Source: Gluconacetobacter azotocaptans
Lineage (GTDB): Bacteria; Pseudomonadota; Alphaproteobacteria; Acetobacterales; Acetobacteraceae
Length of the DNA: 64,000 bases
Direction: 5' to 3'
Assembly: GCF_014174355.1 (NCBI RefSeq)
Contig: NZ_JABEQF010000005.1
Location: 186,001 to 250,000, forward strand
Shown here: one piece after another, positions 17,645 to 25,768 of the stretch
Layout of the letters: each line of letters starts with the position of its first letter
Numbering within the stretch: the stretch's first letter is position 1
Translations under genes and position numbers: made by a program
Notes under the pieces: model-generated
The model's input: the letters and a program-made list of their open reading frames with translations, nothing else
Told to the model about the DNA's origin: nothing
Database searches by the model: none

Positions 17645-18132
17645 CGCCCCCGACCGTGCGCCGATCATTCCTCGCCCGGACCCTGTTCGTCCTGACCGTG
17701 CTGGCCGGCCTGTCCCCCCTGGCGGCGGCGGCGGTGGACGACCCGTCGGAAATGCTGCCCGATCCCCGCCAGGAAGCCCGAGCCGAGGCCATCGGCGCGC
17801 AACTGCGCTGCCTGGTCTGCCAGAACGAATCGATCGAGGACAGCGGCGCCGACCTGGCCCGCGACCTGCGCCATGTGGTGCGCGACCATGTGGCCAAGGG
17901 CGAGTCCGACCGGCAGATCATGGCGTGGATGGTGGGGCGCTACGGCAATTTCATCCGGCTGCGTCCTCCGTTGACGGCCGGCACGCTGCTGCTGTGGATC
18001 ATGCCGTTGCTGGCGCTGCTGGTGGGGGCCGGGGCGGCCTTCCTGTCCTTCCGGCGTCCCCGCACCGCCACCCCGGCGCCCCTGACCGACGCCGAACGCG
18101 CGCGCCTGTCCGACCTGACCCGACCGCACTGA
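17641..18132 (+). CDS. ccmH: Cytochrome c maturation protein CcmH (CcmL-type short form)
   Basis: The 163-residue protein has a signal peptide, the redox motif LRCLVCQNESI (C57 and C60), the helical segment DLARDLRHVVRDHVAKGESD and a C-terminal transmembrane helix (about 115-137). It reduces the heme-binding cysteines of apocytochromes together with CcmG. This is the short form without a fused TPR domain; the TPR part is the separate ccmI. The ATG overlaps the ccmG stop. Confidence 0.95.
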   Translation: MTPPTVRRSFLARTLFVLTVLAGLSPLAAAAVDDPSEMLPDPRQEARAEAIGAQLRCLVCQNESIEDSGADLARDLRHVVRDHVAKGESDRQIMAWMVGRYGNFIRLRPPLTAGTLLLWIMPLLALLVGAGAAFLSFRRPRTATPAPLTDAERARLSDLTRPH

Positions 18133-18211
18133 GCGTCCGTTTGAAAACGCATGCCAGGGCACGATCGGGGCACCCGGTCGCGTCCGCCATCGAACTGATT
18201 CTGGGACCGAG

Positions 18212-18931
18212 ATGATCTGGATTGGCTTCTTCCTGCTCACGACGCTTGCGCTGCTGCCCGCGATCGCCGTCTTCCGGCACACGGCGCGCCTGCGCGACGA
18301 GCGCGAGACAGCACTCGTCCTGCACCGCGCACGACTGGCGGAGCTGGACCGCGACATGCAGGACGGGTTGATCGCGCCGACCGAACACGCGGGCGCCGCA
18401 CTCGAAATCCAGCGCCGCCTGCTGGCCACCGACGCGGCCGAGGCCCACGGCGCCGGGCGGGGCATTCCCGGCCCGGTAGTGGCCGGGGCGTTGCTGCTGG
18501 TCCCGCTGTCGGCCCTGGGGCTGTACCTGGCCTGTGGCCATCCGTCGCTGCCGGCCCAGCCCCTGGCCCCCCGCCTGGCCGAGATCCGCAAGCAGGACCA
18601 CCGCAGCGACGCATTGCTGGCGCAACTGCGCGCCGGCCTGGCGCGCATGCCGGCCGACGACCCGAACCGGGTCCGTGGCTACCTGCTGCTGGGCCAGGCC
18701 GAGGCCGCGCGCGCCCATTACGCCGACGCTGCCGCCGCCTGGCGCCAGGCCATCGACATCCAGTTCGACCCCGAGGTTGCGGCCCGCACGGCGGAAGCCC
18801 AGACGCTGGCCGACGGCCGGGTCACCCCCGAAACCGCGTCGCTGTTCCGCCGCGCGCTGGATGCGGCGCCCGCCGACGCACCGTGGCGCATGGCGGCCGA
18901 ACAGCGCATCGCCCAGTCCGAACACCAGTGA
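18212..18931 (+). CDS. ccmI: Cytochrome c maturation TPR protein CcmI
   Basis: The 239-residue product has two membrane helices (about residues 3-20 and 88-108) around a cytoplasmic helical segment with LHRARLAELDRDMQDGLI. The periplasmic part is a TPR-like helical repeat region (GYLLLGQAEAARAHYADAAAAWRQAI). CcmI binds the C-terminal helices of apocytochromes c and hands them to CcmH/CcmF. It follows ccmH by 79 bases, the only sizeable gap in the cluster. The periplasmic TPR region is short compared with the longest family members. Confidence 0.85.
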   Translation: MIWIGFFLLTTLALLPAIAVFRHTARLRDERETALVLHRARLAELDRDMQDGLIAPTEHAGAALEIQRRLLATDAAEAHGAGRGIPGPVVAGALLLVPLSALGLYLACGHPSLPAQPLAPRLAEIRKQDHRSDALLAQLRAGLARMPADDPNRVRGYLLLGQAEAARAHYADAAAAWRQAIDIQFDPEVAARTAEAQTLADGRVTPETASLFRRALDAAPADAPWRMAAEQRIAQSEHQ

Positions 18932-18986
18932 GTCCGAACACCCATATGTCCGGGCATCAGCAAATCCGAGCAGCAGCAGGCCGCCC

Positions 18987-19295
18987 ATGATGGAACCCGT
19001 CCCCAGCAGCGTCGAACAATGCCCGTTCTGCCGGAAGACCATTCGCCGCACGGCCGAAGTCTGTCCCGGATGCGGGGCGGAACGGCAATACGGCCCCACG
19101 CGCCGCGAAAGCCTGACGACCACCGGCATCGGCCTGGTCGCGGGCCCGGCCGCGATCACCGTAGTCGGCGCCGGCCTGACACTGGCCGTGGTGGCGGGGG
19201 TGATCGGCGCCCTGATGGGCTTCTTCGTCGCCCATGCGCGCCATTCCGTCGATCGCTGGATGCCGCCGCCGCGAAAGCCCGGTAGCCTCGCGTGA
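18987..19295 (+). CDS. Zinc-ribbon small membrane protein
   Basis: The 102-residue product begins with a CPFC-x(12)-CPGC zinc ribbon (about residues 12-30). It is followed by a basic linker and one long or two short hydrophobic helices (about 45-80) rich in Gly, Val and Ala. The ending is basic. No specific function is recognised. Two adjacent ATG codons occur at 18987 and 18990. The gene is 55 bases after ccmI on the same strand, but nothing ties it to cytochrome maturation. Confidence 0.65.
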   Translation: MMEPVPSSVEQCPFCRKTIRRTAEVCPGCGAERQYGPTRRESLTTTGIGLVAGPAAITVVGAGLTLAVVAGVIGALMGFFVAHARHSVDRWMPPPRKPGSLA

Positions 19296-19387
19296 GGCAA
19301 CGGGCCTGATCCGCACCCCGATCACACTCCTGTTCCCCGGGCCGGTCCTTGCTTGCCCGACGGGGCCGGCCGGTCAACACTGCGCGC

Positions 19388-19570
19388 ATGACCAGCACAG
19401 ACACCCATACCGACAAGCCGGCCGGCGAAACCACGGCCGACGCGACAGGCAAGCCCGTGGAAGCCTCCACCGAGGCCCCCACCGAGGCGCAGGAATATGG
19501 CGGCCCCAAGGAAGATCGGCCCACGCGCTATGGCGATTGGACCGTCAAGGGACGCTGCATCGATTTCTGA
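19388..19570 (+). CDS. DUF1674 protein, SDHAF4/Sdh8-like assembly factor
   Basis: The 60-residue protein has an acidic Thr/Ala/Glu-rich N terminus. It ends in the DUF1674 signature EYGGPKEDRPTRYGDWTVKG followed by RCIDF at the extreme C terminus. In mitochondria the homologue (Sdh8/SDHAF4) binds flavinylated SdhA and assists succinate dehydrogenase assembly; the bacterial role is inferred from that. An ATG at 19388 is preferred over an upstream in-frame start at 19349. The next gene converges on it. Confidence 0.85.
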   Translation: MTSTDTHTDKPAGETTADATGKPVEASTEAPTEAQEYGGPKEDRPTRYGDWTVKGRCIDF

Positions 19571-19583
19571 ACGGGCCGCAGCC

Positions 19584-20105
19584 CTACAGGCCGGTTTCGC
19601 CCTGCAGGCGGCCGAAGCCGGCGCGAGCCGTCTGCCGATGGCCCGGCGGCCGCACCTCGCACGAAATCAGGTAGATCCCGGCGACGAAGATGATGTTGGC
19701 CAGGGAATTGAACCACAGCGCGATCTCGAAATGCGGCGGGGCGGTGGCGCCCTGGTACAGCGCATAGAACGCGAACGGGATCGAAAGCGGCCGCATGCCG
19801 GCCAGCATGATGCGCAGCGGGTTGAGATGCCCCGGCCGGACCATCGGCCGGACCCGGTTGATGCCGGTATAGAACGCCAGTCCCAGGCACCAGACCAGCA
19901 CGTTGAACATGGCGTCGCTGAGGGACATGTGGCCGATCACGATCATGGCCACGATCGACGCCGCCGACAGCATGATCGCCCCGAACTGGAAGCTCATGCC
20001 CAGCGCCAGCGCCGACAGCCGTTCCGGCAGGCGGTCCGCGAAGGGTTGAAAGACTCGGTCCAGCAGCCAGGCATCGAACCGGTTGACGCGATCACCAAAT
20101 GACAT
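19584..20105 (-). CDS. Four-helix integral membrane protein of unknown function
   Basis: The 173-residue product has an amphipathic N terminus (FGDRVNRFDAWLLDRVFQ), then about four transmembrane helices: GMSFQFGAIMLSAASIVAMIV, LVWCLGLAFYTGINR, LSIPFAFYALYQGA and SLANIIFVAGIYLIS. The tail is basic. No family is recognised. ATG at 20105 is preferred to GTG at 20111. It ends 13 bases from the DUF1674 gene, tail to tail. Confidence 0.65.
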   Translation of the reverse strand: MSFGDRVNRFDAWLLDRVFQPFADRLPERLSALALGMSFQFGAIMLSAASIVAMIVIGHMSLSDAMFNVLVWCLGLAFYTGINRVRPMVRPGHLNPLRIMLAGMRPLSIPFAFYALYQGATAPPHFEIALWFNSLANIIFVAGIYLISCEVRPPGHRQTARAGFGRLQGETGL

Positions 20106-20172
20106 GCGCACCTTGTATCAAGCCCGTCCGGCGATCGCACCCCTTTTCAGGGCAGGACGACCCTGCGGCGGC

Positions 20173-20409
20173 CTAACCGGCGGCCGCGCCATCCAGCGCC
20201 GCGCCCTCGCCCAGACCCAGCGAACCCGCCAGGCCGCCCTCGCGGGCCTGAAGCGCACGGCGCAGCAGGCACAGCACGCCCGGCACGCAATTCCCGCACT
20301 GCGCCCGGCACCCTTTCGACGCGTAGATCTCCCGTGGACGGGTGGCGCCGCCATCCACCGCCTTTTCCACGTCCCGATCGGTCAACAAGTTGCAAGAACA
20401 GACAAACAT
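20173..20409 (-). CDS. bfd: Bacterioferritin-associated ferredoxin-like [2Fe-2S] protein
   Basis: The product starts MFVCSCNLLTDRDVEKAV and has CRAQCGNCVP about 35 residues later. This gives the C-x-C...C-x2-C cysteine pattern of Bfd [2Fe-2S] ferredoxins, which reduce bacterioferritin so iron can be released. The C-terminal 30 residues are a low-complexity Gly/Ala-rich extension beyond the usual 60-65 residue domain. The start may be ATG at 20409 or 20421. Bfd genes are typically iron-repressed, and a weak Fur-like sequence lies upstream. No bacterioferritin gene is in the window. Confidence 0.82.
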   Translation of the reverse strand: MFVCSCNLLTDRDVEKAVDGGATRPREIYASKGCRAQCGNCVPGVLCLLRRALQAREGGLAGSLGLGEGAALDGAAAG

Positions 20410-20456
20410 GACGCGTCCCATCTCCGTGCCCGTCCGTTGAAGCATAGTTGCTAACC

Positions 20457-20480
20457 GTTCGCAATCTCATTCTCAACAAC
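20457..20480 (-). promoter_or_regulatory. Possible Fur-like operator upstream of bfd
   Basis: On the minus strand the sequence TTGAGAATGAGATTGCGAAC lies about 50 bases before the bfd start. It partly matches the AT-rich GAGAATGAGA core of alphaproteobacterial Fur or iron-responsive sites, but only one half-site is convincing. Its position and the usual iron control of bfd make it worth noting. The match is weak. Confidence 0.3.
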
Positions 20481-20532
20481 TTGGCGCCGAATGCGACTGG
20501 CCTCCGAACGCCCGAGTGTTCCCCGGCGTGCG

Positions 20533-21702
20533 CTAGACGCCGTAGACGGCGTTCCGGACGGCGTCGCAATAGGGGCCGGCCATTCCGGCCAGGGCCGTGT
20601 TGCTCATCATCACGATGGTCGTGCCCCGGGCGCGATCGACGATCCACTGATGGCCGTAGACTCCGCCCCAGGTGAATCCGCCACGCGAAACCGGCGTCCG
20701 CGCCTGCTCGGGGTCGTCCACCACCGCCGCGCCCAGGCCGAAGCGCATGCCCACGTTCATCGGCCCCATCGACACCTCGCCGATCGCGTTGCGCCCGAAG
20801 GCGGCCGCGCTGTCCGGCGACAGGATCGGGCCTCCACCCGTCCGCAGGGCTTCGAGGAAGCGCAGGAACTCGCCGGCGGTGCCGACCAGGCCGGCCCCGC
20901 CCGAGGGGTAGGAGGCCGGGTTCAGCACCCGGTCGGGCGCGAAGACGATTTCGCTGGTACGGCCATCGGACAGCAGTCGCGGCATGACATAGCGTTCGCC
21001 CATGGCGATGGGTGCCGGACGACCGTCGGCATAGGCCCCGGTCAGCAGGCCCGGCCCGGATACGGCAAAGCCGCTCTCGGTCCAGCCCAGCGGATCGCCG
21101 ATATACTGCCGCACCAGTTCCGGCAGCGGCGCGTCACCCGCGCGTTCCAGCACGCCGCCCATGACGTCCAGCCCCAGGGAATATTGCCACCCCTCCCCTG
21201 GCGCGAAGGTCAGGGGCACCGACGCCAGGCGGGCCAGGTTATCGGCCAGCGTCATGCCCGGCTCGGCGATGCCGTCCGACACGCCCGCGCGGGCGTATGG
21301 ATTGTCGTCGCGGGGAAAGGCGAAGCCATAGGACAGGCCCGACATATGGGTCAGCAGATGGTGCAGCGTGATGACCGGCACGGCGCCATCCGGGCCGGCC
21401 GGCCGAAAATCGGGCAGGAAGCGCGTCACCGGGTCGCCCGGTTCCAGCCGCCCGCGTTCCGCCAGCGCCAGGGTCAGGGCCGTGACCACCGGCTTGGTCA
21501 GCGAGGCCAGGCGCATCAGGGCGTCGCCACGCATCGGGACATCGGCCTCGCGGTCCGCAAGGCCGGCGGCACAGCGCACGACGACCGCGCCGTCCACCGC
21601 CACCAGGACCACCGCCCCGACCAGCCGGCCCCGCGCCACCGCCCCCTGCACGACCTGTTCGACCCGTTCCGCCATTCGGTCGATCGGCATGTTCCCGGAC
21701 AT
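20533..21702 (-). CDS. Beta-lactamase-fold serine hydrolase (class C/esterase family)
   Basis: The 389-residue product has the SxxK motif SLTK (Ser 67, Lys 70) in MRLASLTKPVVTALTLAL, a Tyr motif in WQYSLGLDVMG and a C-terminal GGFTWGGVYGHQW segment in place of KTG. This pattern belongs to the cytoplasmic or periplasmic esterase/D-aminopeptidase/beta-lactamase class C superfamily. No clear signal peptide is seen, so an esterase or peptidase role is more likely than true beta-lactamase. ATG at 21702 follows AAGGGGAAGG; other in-frame starts are at 21717 and 21744. It is divergent from the M16 peptidase gene. Confidence 0.85.
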   Translation of the reverse strand: MSGNMPIDRMAERVEQVVQGAVARGRLVGAVVLVAVDGAVVVRCAAGLADREADVPMRGDALMRLASLTKPVVTALTLALAERGRLEPGDPVTRFLPDFRPAGPDGAVPVITLHHLLTHMSGLSYGFAFPRDDNPYARAGVSDGIAEPGMTLADNLARLASVPLTFAPGEGWQYSLGLDVMGGVLERAGDAPLPELVRQYIGDPLGWTESGFAVSGPGLLTGAYADGRPAPIAMGERYVMPRLLSDGRTSEIVFAPDRVLNPASYPSGGAGLVGTAGEFLRFLEALRTGGGPILSPDSAAAFGRNAIGEVSMGPMNVGMRFGLGAAVVDDPEQARTPVSRGGFTWGGVYGHQWIVDRARGTTIVMMSNTALAGMAGPYCDAVRNAVYGV

Positions 21703-21848
21703 CGCCTTCCCCTTCATTCCTGTTGGGACGCAGTCAACCGCCATCGCCCGTCATGAACAAGAGGACATGTCCCCGCAGCCGGTGCGCGGTTTTCACGACG
21801 CCCGGCCTTCTCTAGGGTATCGCGGTCATCAGGAGTTCCCACGCGATC

Positions 21849-24560
21849 ATGACCGCCCGCCTGACCACCACCGCCCTCAGCCTCTCCCTTGCCCTGCTGG
21901 CCGTCGCACCGGCCCGGGCGGATACGATGCCGCACCTCGACGCCGCCCCGCCGCCGGCCGCACAGCCGGCGGCGCACGCCGAGGCACCGGTGCGCGCGAC
22001 CCTGTCCAACGGGCTGCGCGTGGTGGTGGTACGCGACCGGCTGGCCCCCGTGGTCACGACCGAAATCAATTACCTGGTCGGCTCCAGCGCGGCCCCGAAG
22101 GGGTTTCCGGGTACCGCCCACGCGCTGGAACACATGATGTTCCGCGGCAGCAAGGGGCTGGACAAGGACCAGTTGGCGGCCATCGGCGCGCGGCTGGGCG
22201 GCAGCTACAACGCCGACACGACCGAGAACGTCACCCAGTATTACTACACCGCCCCCGCCGACGATCTGGGCGTGATCCTGCATATCGAGGCGCTGCGGAT
22301 GCAGGGGCTGACCCTGGATGCGGCCGATTGGGACAAGGAACGCGGCGCGATCGAGCAGGAAGTCTCGCGCGACCTGTCCAGCCCCAGCTACCAGTACCTG
22401 TCGCGCCTGCAATCCATCCTGTTTACCGGCACGCCATACGAGCAGGACGCACTGGGCACCCGCCCGTCCTTCGAGAAGACGGACGCCGCCCTGCTGCGCG
22501 GCTTCTACGAAAAATGGTACGCGCCCAACAACGCCATCCTGATCATCGCCGGCGACGTCGACCCCGCCCGCGCCATCGACCAGGTGCGCGCCGCCTTCGG
22601 CGAGATCCCGCGCCGCACGCTGCCCGAACGGGCGCCGGTCCACCCCGGCCCGGTGACGGCGCAGACCCTGCATTTCCCCACCGACTATCCGGTCGGGCTG
22701 ATTACCGTGGCGTGGCGCATGCCCGGCCTGACCGCGCGCGATTACGCGGCCGCCCAGATCCTGTCCGACGTGCTGTCCAGCCAGCGCGGGGCGCTGTACG
22801 ACCTGGTGCCGGCCGGCAAGGCGCTGTTCGCGGGCTTCGAATTCGCCCCCAAGGCCGACGCCGGAATCGGCATCGCCATCGCCGCCTTCCCCAAGGAACA
22901 GGACCCGGCCCCGCTGCTGCATGAGGTCAACGTGATCCTGGCCACCATCCGCGACAAGGGCGTGCCGACCGATCTGGTCGAGGCCGCACGGCGCAAGGAA
23001 CTGGCGCAGCTCAGCTTTTCCGCCAACAGCATCAGCGGACTGGCGGAAAACTGGTCGCAGGCGCTGGCGGTCATGGGGCTGAATTCGCCCGACGACCTCG
23101 CCGCCATGCTGAACGCGGTGACGCCTGCCGACGTCAACCGCCTGGCCCGCCAGATCCTGGATCCCGGCGAGGCGGTCACCGCGCTGCTGACGCCCGAGGA
23201 CTCGGGCAAGCCGGTGACGGGCAAGGGCTTCGGGGGATCGGAATCCTTCGCCACTCCCCCCGACCATCCGGTACCCCTGCCCGACTGGGCGCGCACGGCG
23301 CTGACCAGCCTGTCCCTGCCGCCGTCCGTGACGCCGCCCTCGGTCTTCACCTATCCCAACGGGCTGCGCCTGATCGTGCAGCCCGCCCATGTCGGCCACA
23401 CCGTGAATGTCTACGGCATGGTGCGGCAGAATGCCGACATGCAGGAACCGGCCGGGCAAGAAGGCATCGCCGCGATCACCGAGGATCTGTTCACCTATGG
23501 CACCCGCACCCTGGACCGCCTGGCGTTCCAGAAGGCGCTGGACGACATCGCCGCCACCGAAAGCGCCGGCCCCGGCTTCGGCCTGGCCGTGCTGACCCCC
23601 GATTTCGAGCGCGGCATGGAATTGCTGGCGGATAACGAACTGCACCCCGCCTTCCCCGATCGCGCCTTCCAGGTCGTGCGCATGCAGACGGCGCAGGCCC
23701 TGGCCGGCAGGTTGCGGACGCCCGATTACCTGTTCGGCCGCGCGGTCAAGGCCGCGGTGTCGCCGCCGCACGACCCCAGCCTGCGCCAGCCCGACCCGCA
23801 GAAGGTCATGCATCTGACCCTGGCCGACGTGCGGGCGTTCTATGCGGGCGCCTACCGCCCCGACCTGACCACCATCGTGGTCGCGGGCGACATCACCCCC
23901 GAGCGCGCGCAGCAGGTGGTGGGCCGGGATTTCGACGCCTGGACGGCTGCCGGCGGCGCAACCCCGGCCGTCGACCTGCCGACCCGCCCCGACAGCCGTG
24001 CGTCACGCACCCAGGTGCCCGACCACACCAGCGTGCAGGACACCGCGATGCTGGCCGAAAGCCTGGGCCTGACGGCGGCGCACGCCGATCATTTCGCCCT
24101 GACGGTGGGCAACGAGGTCCTGGGCGACGGTTTCTCGTCGCGACTGTACCGCGACCTGCGGGTCAGGACCGGATATGTCTATTCCGTCAGCAGCCGCTTT
24201 TCATGGTCGCGTAACCGGGGCGGGTACAGCATTTCGTTCGGCGCCGATCCCGACAAGGTCGGCAAGGCGCGTGACGCCGCCGTGCACGATGTCACGGCGA
24301 TGCAGAACAACCCGGTCTCGGATGACGAACTGACCCTGGCCAAAGCCTCGCTGCTGCGCGGCCTGCCCCTGCAGCGCGCCAGCCTGGATTCGATCGCCGC
24401 CGAAGACCTGCATCTGGTCGATCTGGGCCTGCCGCTGGATACGCCGGACCGGGCGGCCAAGGCCTATTACGGCATGACGGCGGCGGCGGTGCAGGCCGCC
24501 TTCCGCACATGGATCCGCCCCCGTGACCTGGCCGAAATCGTCAAGGGGCCGGCCCGGTGA
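21849..24560 (+). CDS. Periplasmic M16 family zinc metallopeptidase (fused two-half form)
   Basis: The 903-residue protein starts with a signal peptide ending PARADT. The first half carries the inverted zinc motif HALEH (residues 91-95) with the downstream glutamate in the ERGAIEQE helix. The second half (from about residue 500) repeats the fold but lacks HxxEH, as in fused pitrilysin/processing-peptidase-like proteins where the second half closes the clam-shell chamber. It would degrade small peptides in the periplasm. The fusion replaces the two-gene arrangement common in other bacteria. Confidence 0.93.
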   Translation: MTARLTTTALSLSLALLAVAPARADTMPHLDAAPPPAAQPAAHAEAPVRATLSNGLRVVVVRDRLAPVVTTEINYLVGSSAAPKGFPGTAHALEHMMFRGSKGLDKDQLAAIGARLGGSYNADTTENVTQYYYTAPADDLGVILHIEALRMQGLTLDAADWDKERGAIEQEVSRDLSSPSYQYLSRLQSILFTGTPYEQDALGTRPSFEKTDAALLRGFYEKWYAPNNAILIIAGDVDPARAIDQVRAAFGEIPRRTLPERAPVHPGPVTAQTLHFPTDYPVGLITVAWRMPGLTARDYAAAQILSDVLSSQRGALYDLVPAGKALFAGFEFAPKADAGIGIAIAAFPKEQDPAPLLHEVNVILATIRDKGVPTDLVEAARRKELAQLSFSANSISGLAENWSQALAVMGLNSPDDLAAMLNAVTPADVNRLARQILDPGEAVTALLTPEDSGKPVTGKGFGGSESFATPPDHPVPLPDWARTALTSLSLPPSVTPPSVFTYPNGLRLIVQPAHVGHTVNVYGMVRQNADMQEPAGQEGIAAITEDLFTYGTRTLDRLAFQKALDDIAATESAGPGFGLAVLTPDFERGMELLADNELHPAFPDRAFQVVRMQTAQALAGRLRTPDYLFGRAVKAAVSPPHDPSLRQPDPQKVMHLTLADVRAFYAGAYRPDLTTIVVAGDITPERAQQVVGRDFDAWTAAGGATPAVDLPTRPDSRASRTQVPDHTSVQDTAMLAESLGLTAAHADHFALTVGNEVLGDGFSSRLYRDLRVRTGYVYSVSSRFSWSRNRGGYSISFGADPDKVGKARDAAVHDVTAMQNNPVSDDELTLAKASLLRGLPLQRASLDSIAAEDLHLVDLGLPLDTPDRAAKAYYGMTAAAVQAAFRTWIRPRDLAEIVKGPAR

Positions 24561-24566
24561 TGTGAC

Positions 24567-24611
24567 GGCAAGGGCCTCGGCCCTTGCCGGGCTCGGACCG
24601 GGCCCGACCTC
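24567..24611 (+). repeat. Intergenic palindromic repeat, copy 1
   Basis: Directly after the M16 peptidase stop lies a 22-base palindrome (24567-24588, arms GGCAAGGGCC/GGCCCTTGCC). A second smaller palindrome follows (24589-24609, GGGCTCGGACCGGGCCCGACC). The same two-part design recurs at 35971, 43210, 43266 and 61731, with shorter relatives at 25659, 38759 and 46249. Confidence 0.7.
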
Positions 24612-24724
24612 CGTTCTGCACGCGGAACCCACCGACGCGCCCCGAGTTAGGCTCTGCGGACATGTGACGCGGCCCGATCGTGGCCCCGCACGCATGTCTC
24701 CAACCAACTCGGAGAGGGGGCGCC

Positions 24725-25651
24725 GTGCGCGAACGTCATCCCGCAAAGACATGCAGGCGGATCTTCGGCCTTGCCGCGACCTGCTCCCGCTTTTTGCTTC
24801 CCATCCTCTGTCTGACCGGTCTGGCGCCGGTCGCCGCCCCCGCACAGGCTACCCCGACAATGGCGGAGAGGCGGCTGTGCGGTGCGGCGCCGGTCTTCGA
24901 CGACGAATTCGACAGTCCAAGCCTGTCGGCATGGACGCTGGGCGCCGCACACTGGATCACGCATACGCCATGGGGCGGCGATTTCGGCGATGCGCGCTTC
25001 ACCGACCCCGGTCCGGGTTCGGCCTTCTCGGCCCGGGATGGGGTCCTGTCCATCACCGCGCGCAAGGACGCCCAGGGGCACTGGACATCGGGCCTTCTGG
25101 CGTCGGCGGACCGGGACGGCCACGGCTTCACGACCCTGTACGGCTATTTCGAAACGCGCGTGAAACTGCCCCCGGGCCCAGGCACATGGCCCGGTATATG
25201 GCTTAATGAAAGCACGCCGCCGAACTGGATGCGCCCGACCGTCGAGGTCGACACCATCGAATATTACGGCCAGTTCACCGACGCCTTTCATTCCACCGTC
25301 CATGTCTGGCCCGGACACTCCTCCGAGCCTCATGGGGGAGCCACGCAGTTGACCAGCGTACCGGCCCATTCGCTGGTCGATGGTTTCCATACCTACGGCA
25401 CCCTGGTGACCCCGCGCTGGATCAGCTTCTATCTGGATCACAAGGAATTCTGGCGGACGCCGACGCCCCCGCAACATCGGCTGCCGTTCATGTTCCTGGT
25501 CAATCTGGCGCTCGGTTCCGGGTGGTCGATCGACAGGACCCCCAACCCGACGGCCATGCAGGTCGATTACGTGCGTGCCTATCGCCCCGCCGACCCCGAG
25601 GCGTTCGCACGCTGCCTGGCGGCCGGCGCCCCGCCGGGTGCCCCACGTTAA
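24725..25651 (+). CDS. Secreted glycoside hydrolase family 16-type enzyme
   Basis: The product is about 308 residues with a signal peptide (FLLPILCLTGLAPVAAPAQA) and a GH16 beta-sandwich. The family motif E-x-D-x-x-E is intact as EVDTIE (residues 174-179), with E174 the expected nucleophile and E179 the acid/base. FDDEFDSPSLSAW, YGYFETRVKLP and the late YLDHKEFW strand also fit the family. It probably cleaves a beta-1,3 or beta-1,4 glucan; the exact substrate is not readable. A GTG start at 24725 is chosen because GGAGAGGGGG lies just upstream; an in-frame ATG is at 24680. Confidence 0.88.
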   Translation: MRERHPAKTCRRIFGLAATCSRFLLPILCLTGLAPVAAPAQATPTMAERRLCGAAPVFDDEFDSPSLSAWTLGAAHWITHTPWGGDFGDARFTDPGPGSAFSARDGVLSITARKDAQGHWTSGLLASADRDGHGFTTLYGYFETRVKLPPGPGTWPGIWLNESTPPNWMRPTVEVDTIEYYGQFTDAFHSTVHVWPGHSSEPHGGATQLTSVPAHSLVDGFHTYGTLVTPRWISFYLDHKEFWRTPTPPQHRLPFMFLVNLALGSGWSIDRTPNPTAMQVDYVRAYRPADPEAFARCLAAGAPPGAPR

Positions 25652-25658
25652 GCGAAGA

Positions 25659-25688
25659 CAGGGGCAGGGCCCTGGCCCCCGACCATGG
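25659..25688 (+). repeat. Intergenic palindromic repeat, short relative
   Basis: The sequence from GGGGCAGGGCC to GGCCCCCGACC, just after the GH16 stop, matches the first palindrome of the fuller copy at 61731-61792. It lacks the second palindrome. Confidence 0.45.
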
Positions 25689-25710
25689 AACAAGCCGCCC
25701 CGTCGCGAGC

Positions 25711-25750
25711 AAAAAAAAAGGCGGTGCCGAAACCGGCACCGCCCTCTTTT
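25711..25750 (-). terminator. Intrinsic terminator of rpsA, possibly bidirectional
   Basis: A perfect 10-base-pair GC-rich stem (25720-25729 with 25734-25743) closes a 4-base loop. On the minus strand it is followed by nine T residues (complement of 25711-25719), which makes it a strong terminator for rpsA. On the plus strand the stem is followed by CTCTTTT, so it can also stop the converging GH16 transcript. Confidence 0.9.
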
Positions 25751-25768
25751 CGTCCATGACGGACGGGA

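Noticed and set aside
21714-23813. A 699-codon frame antisense to the M16 peptidase
   Set aside because: Low-complexity Gly/Gln/Arg sequence opposite a well-supported gene; typical GC-driven shadow frame.
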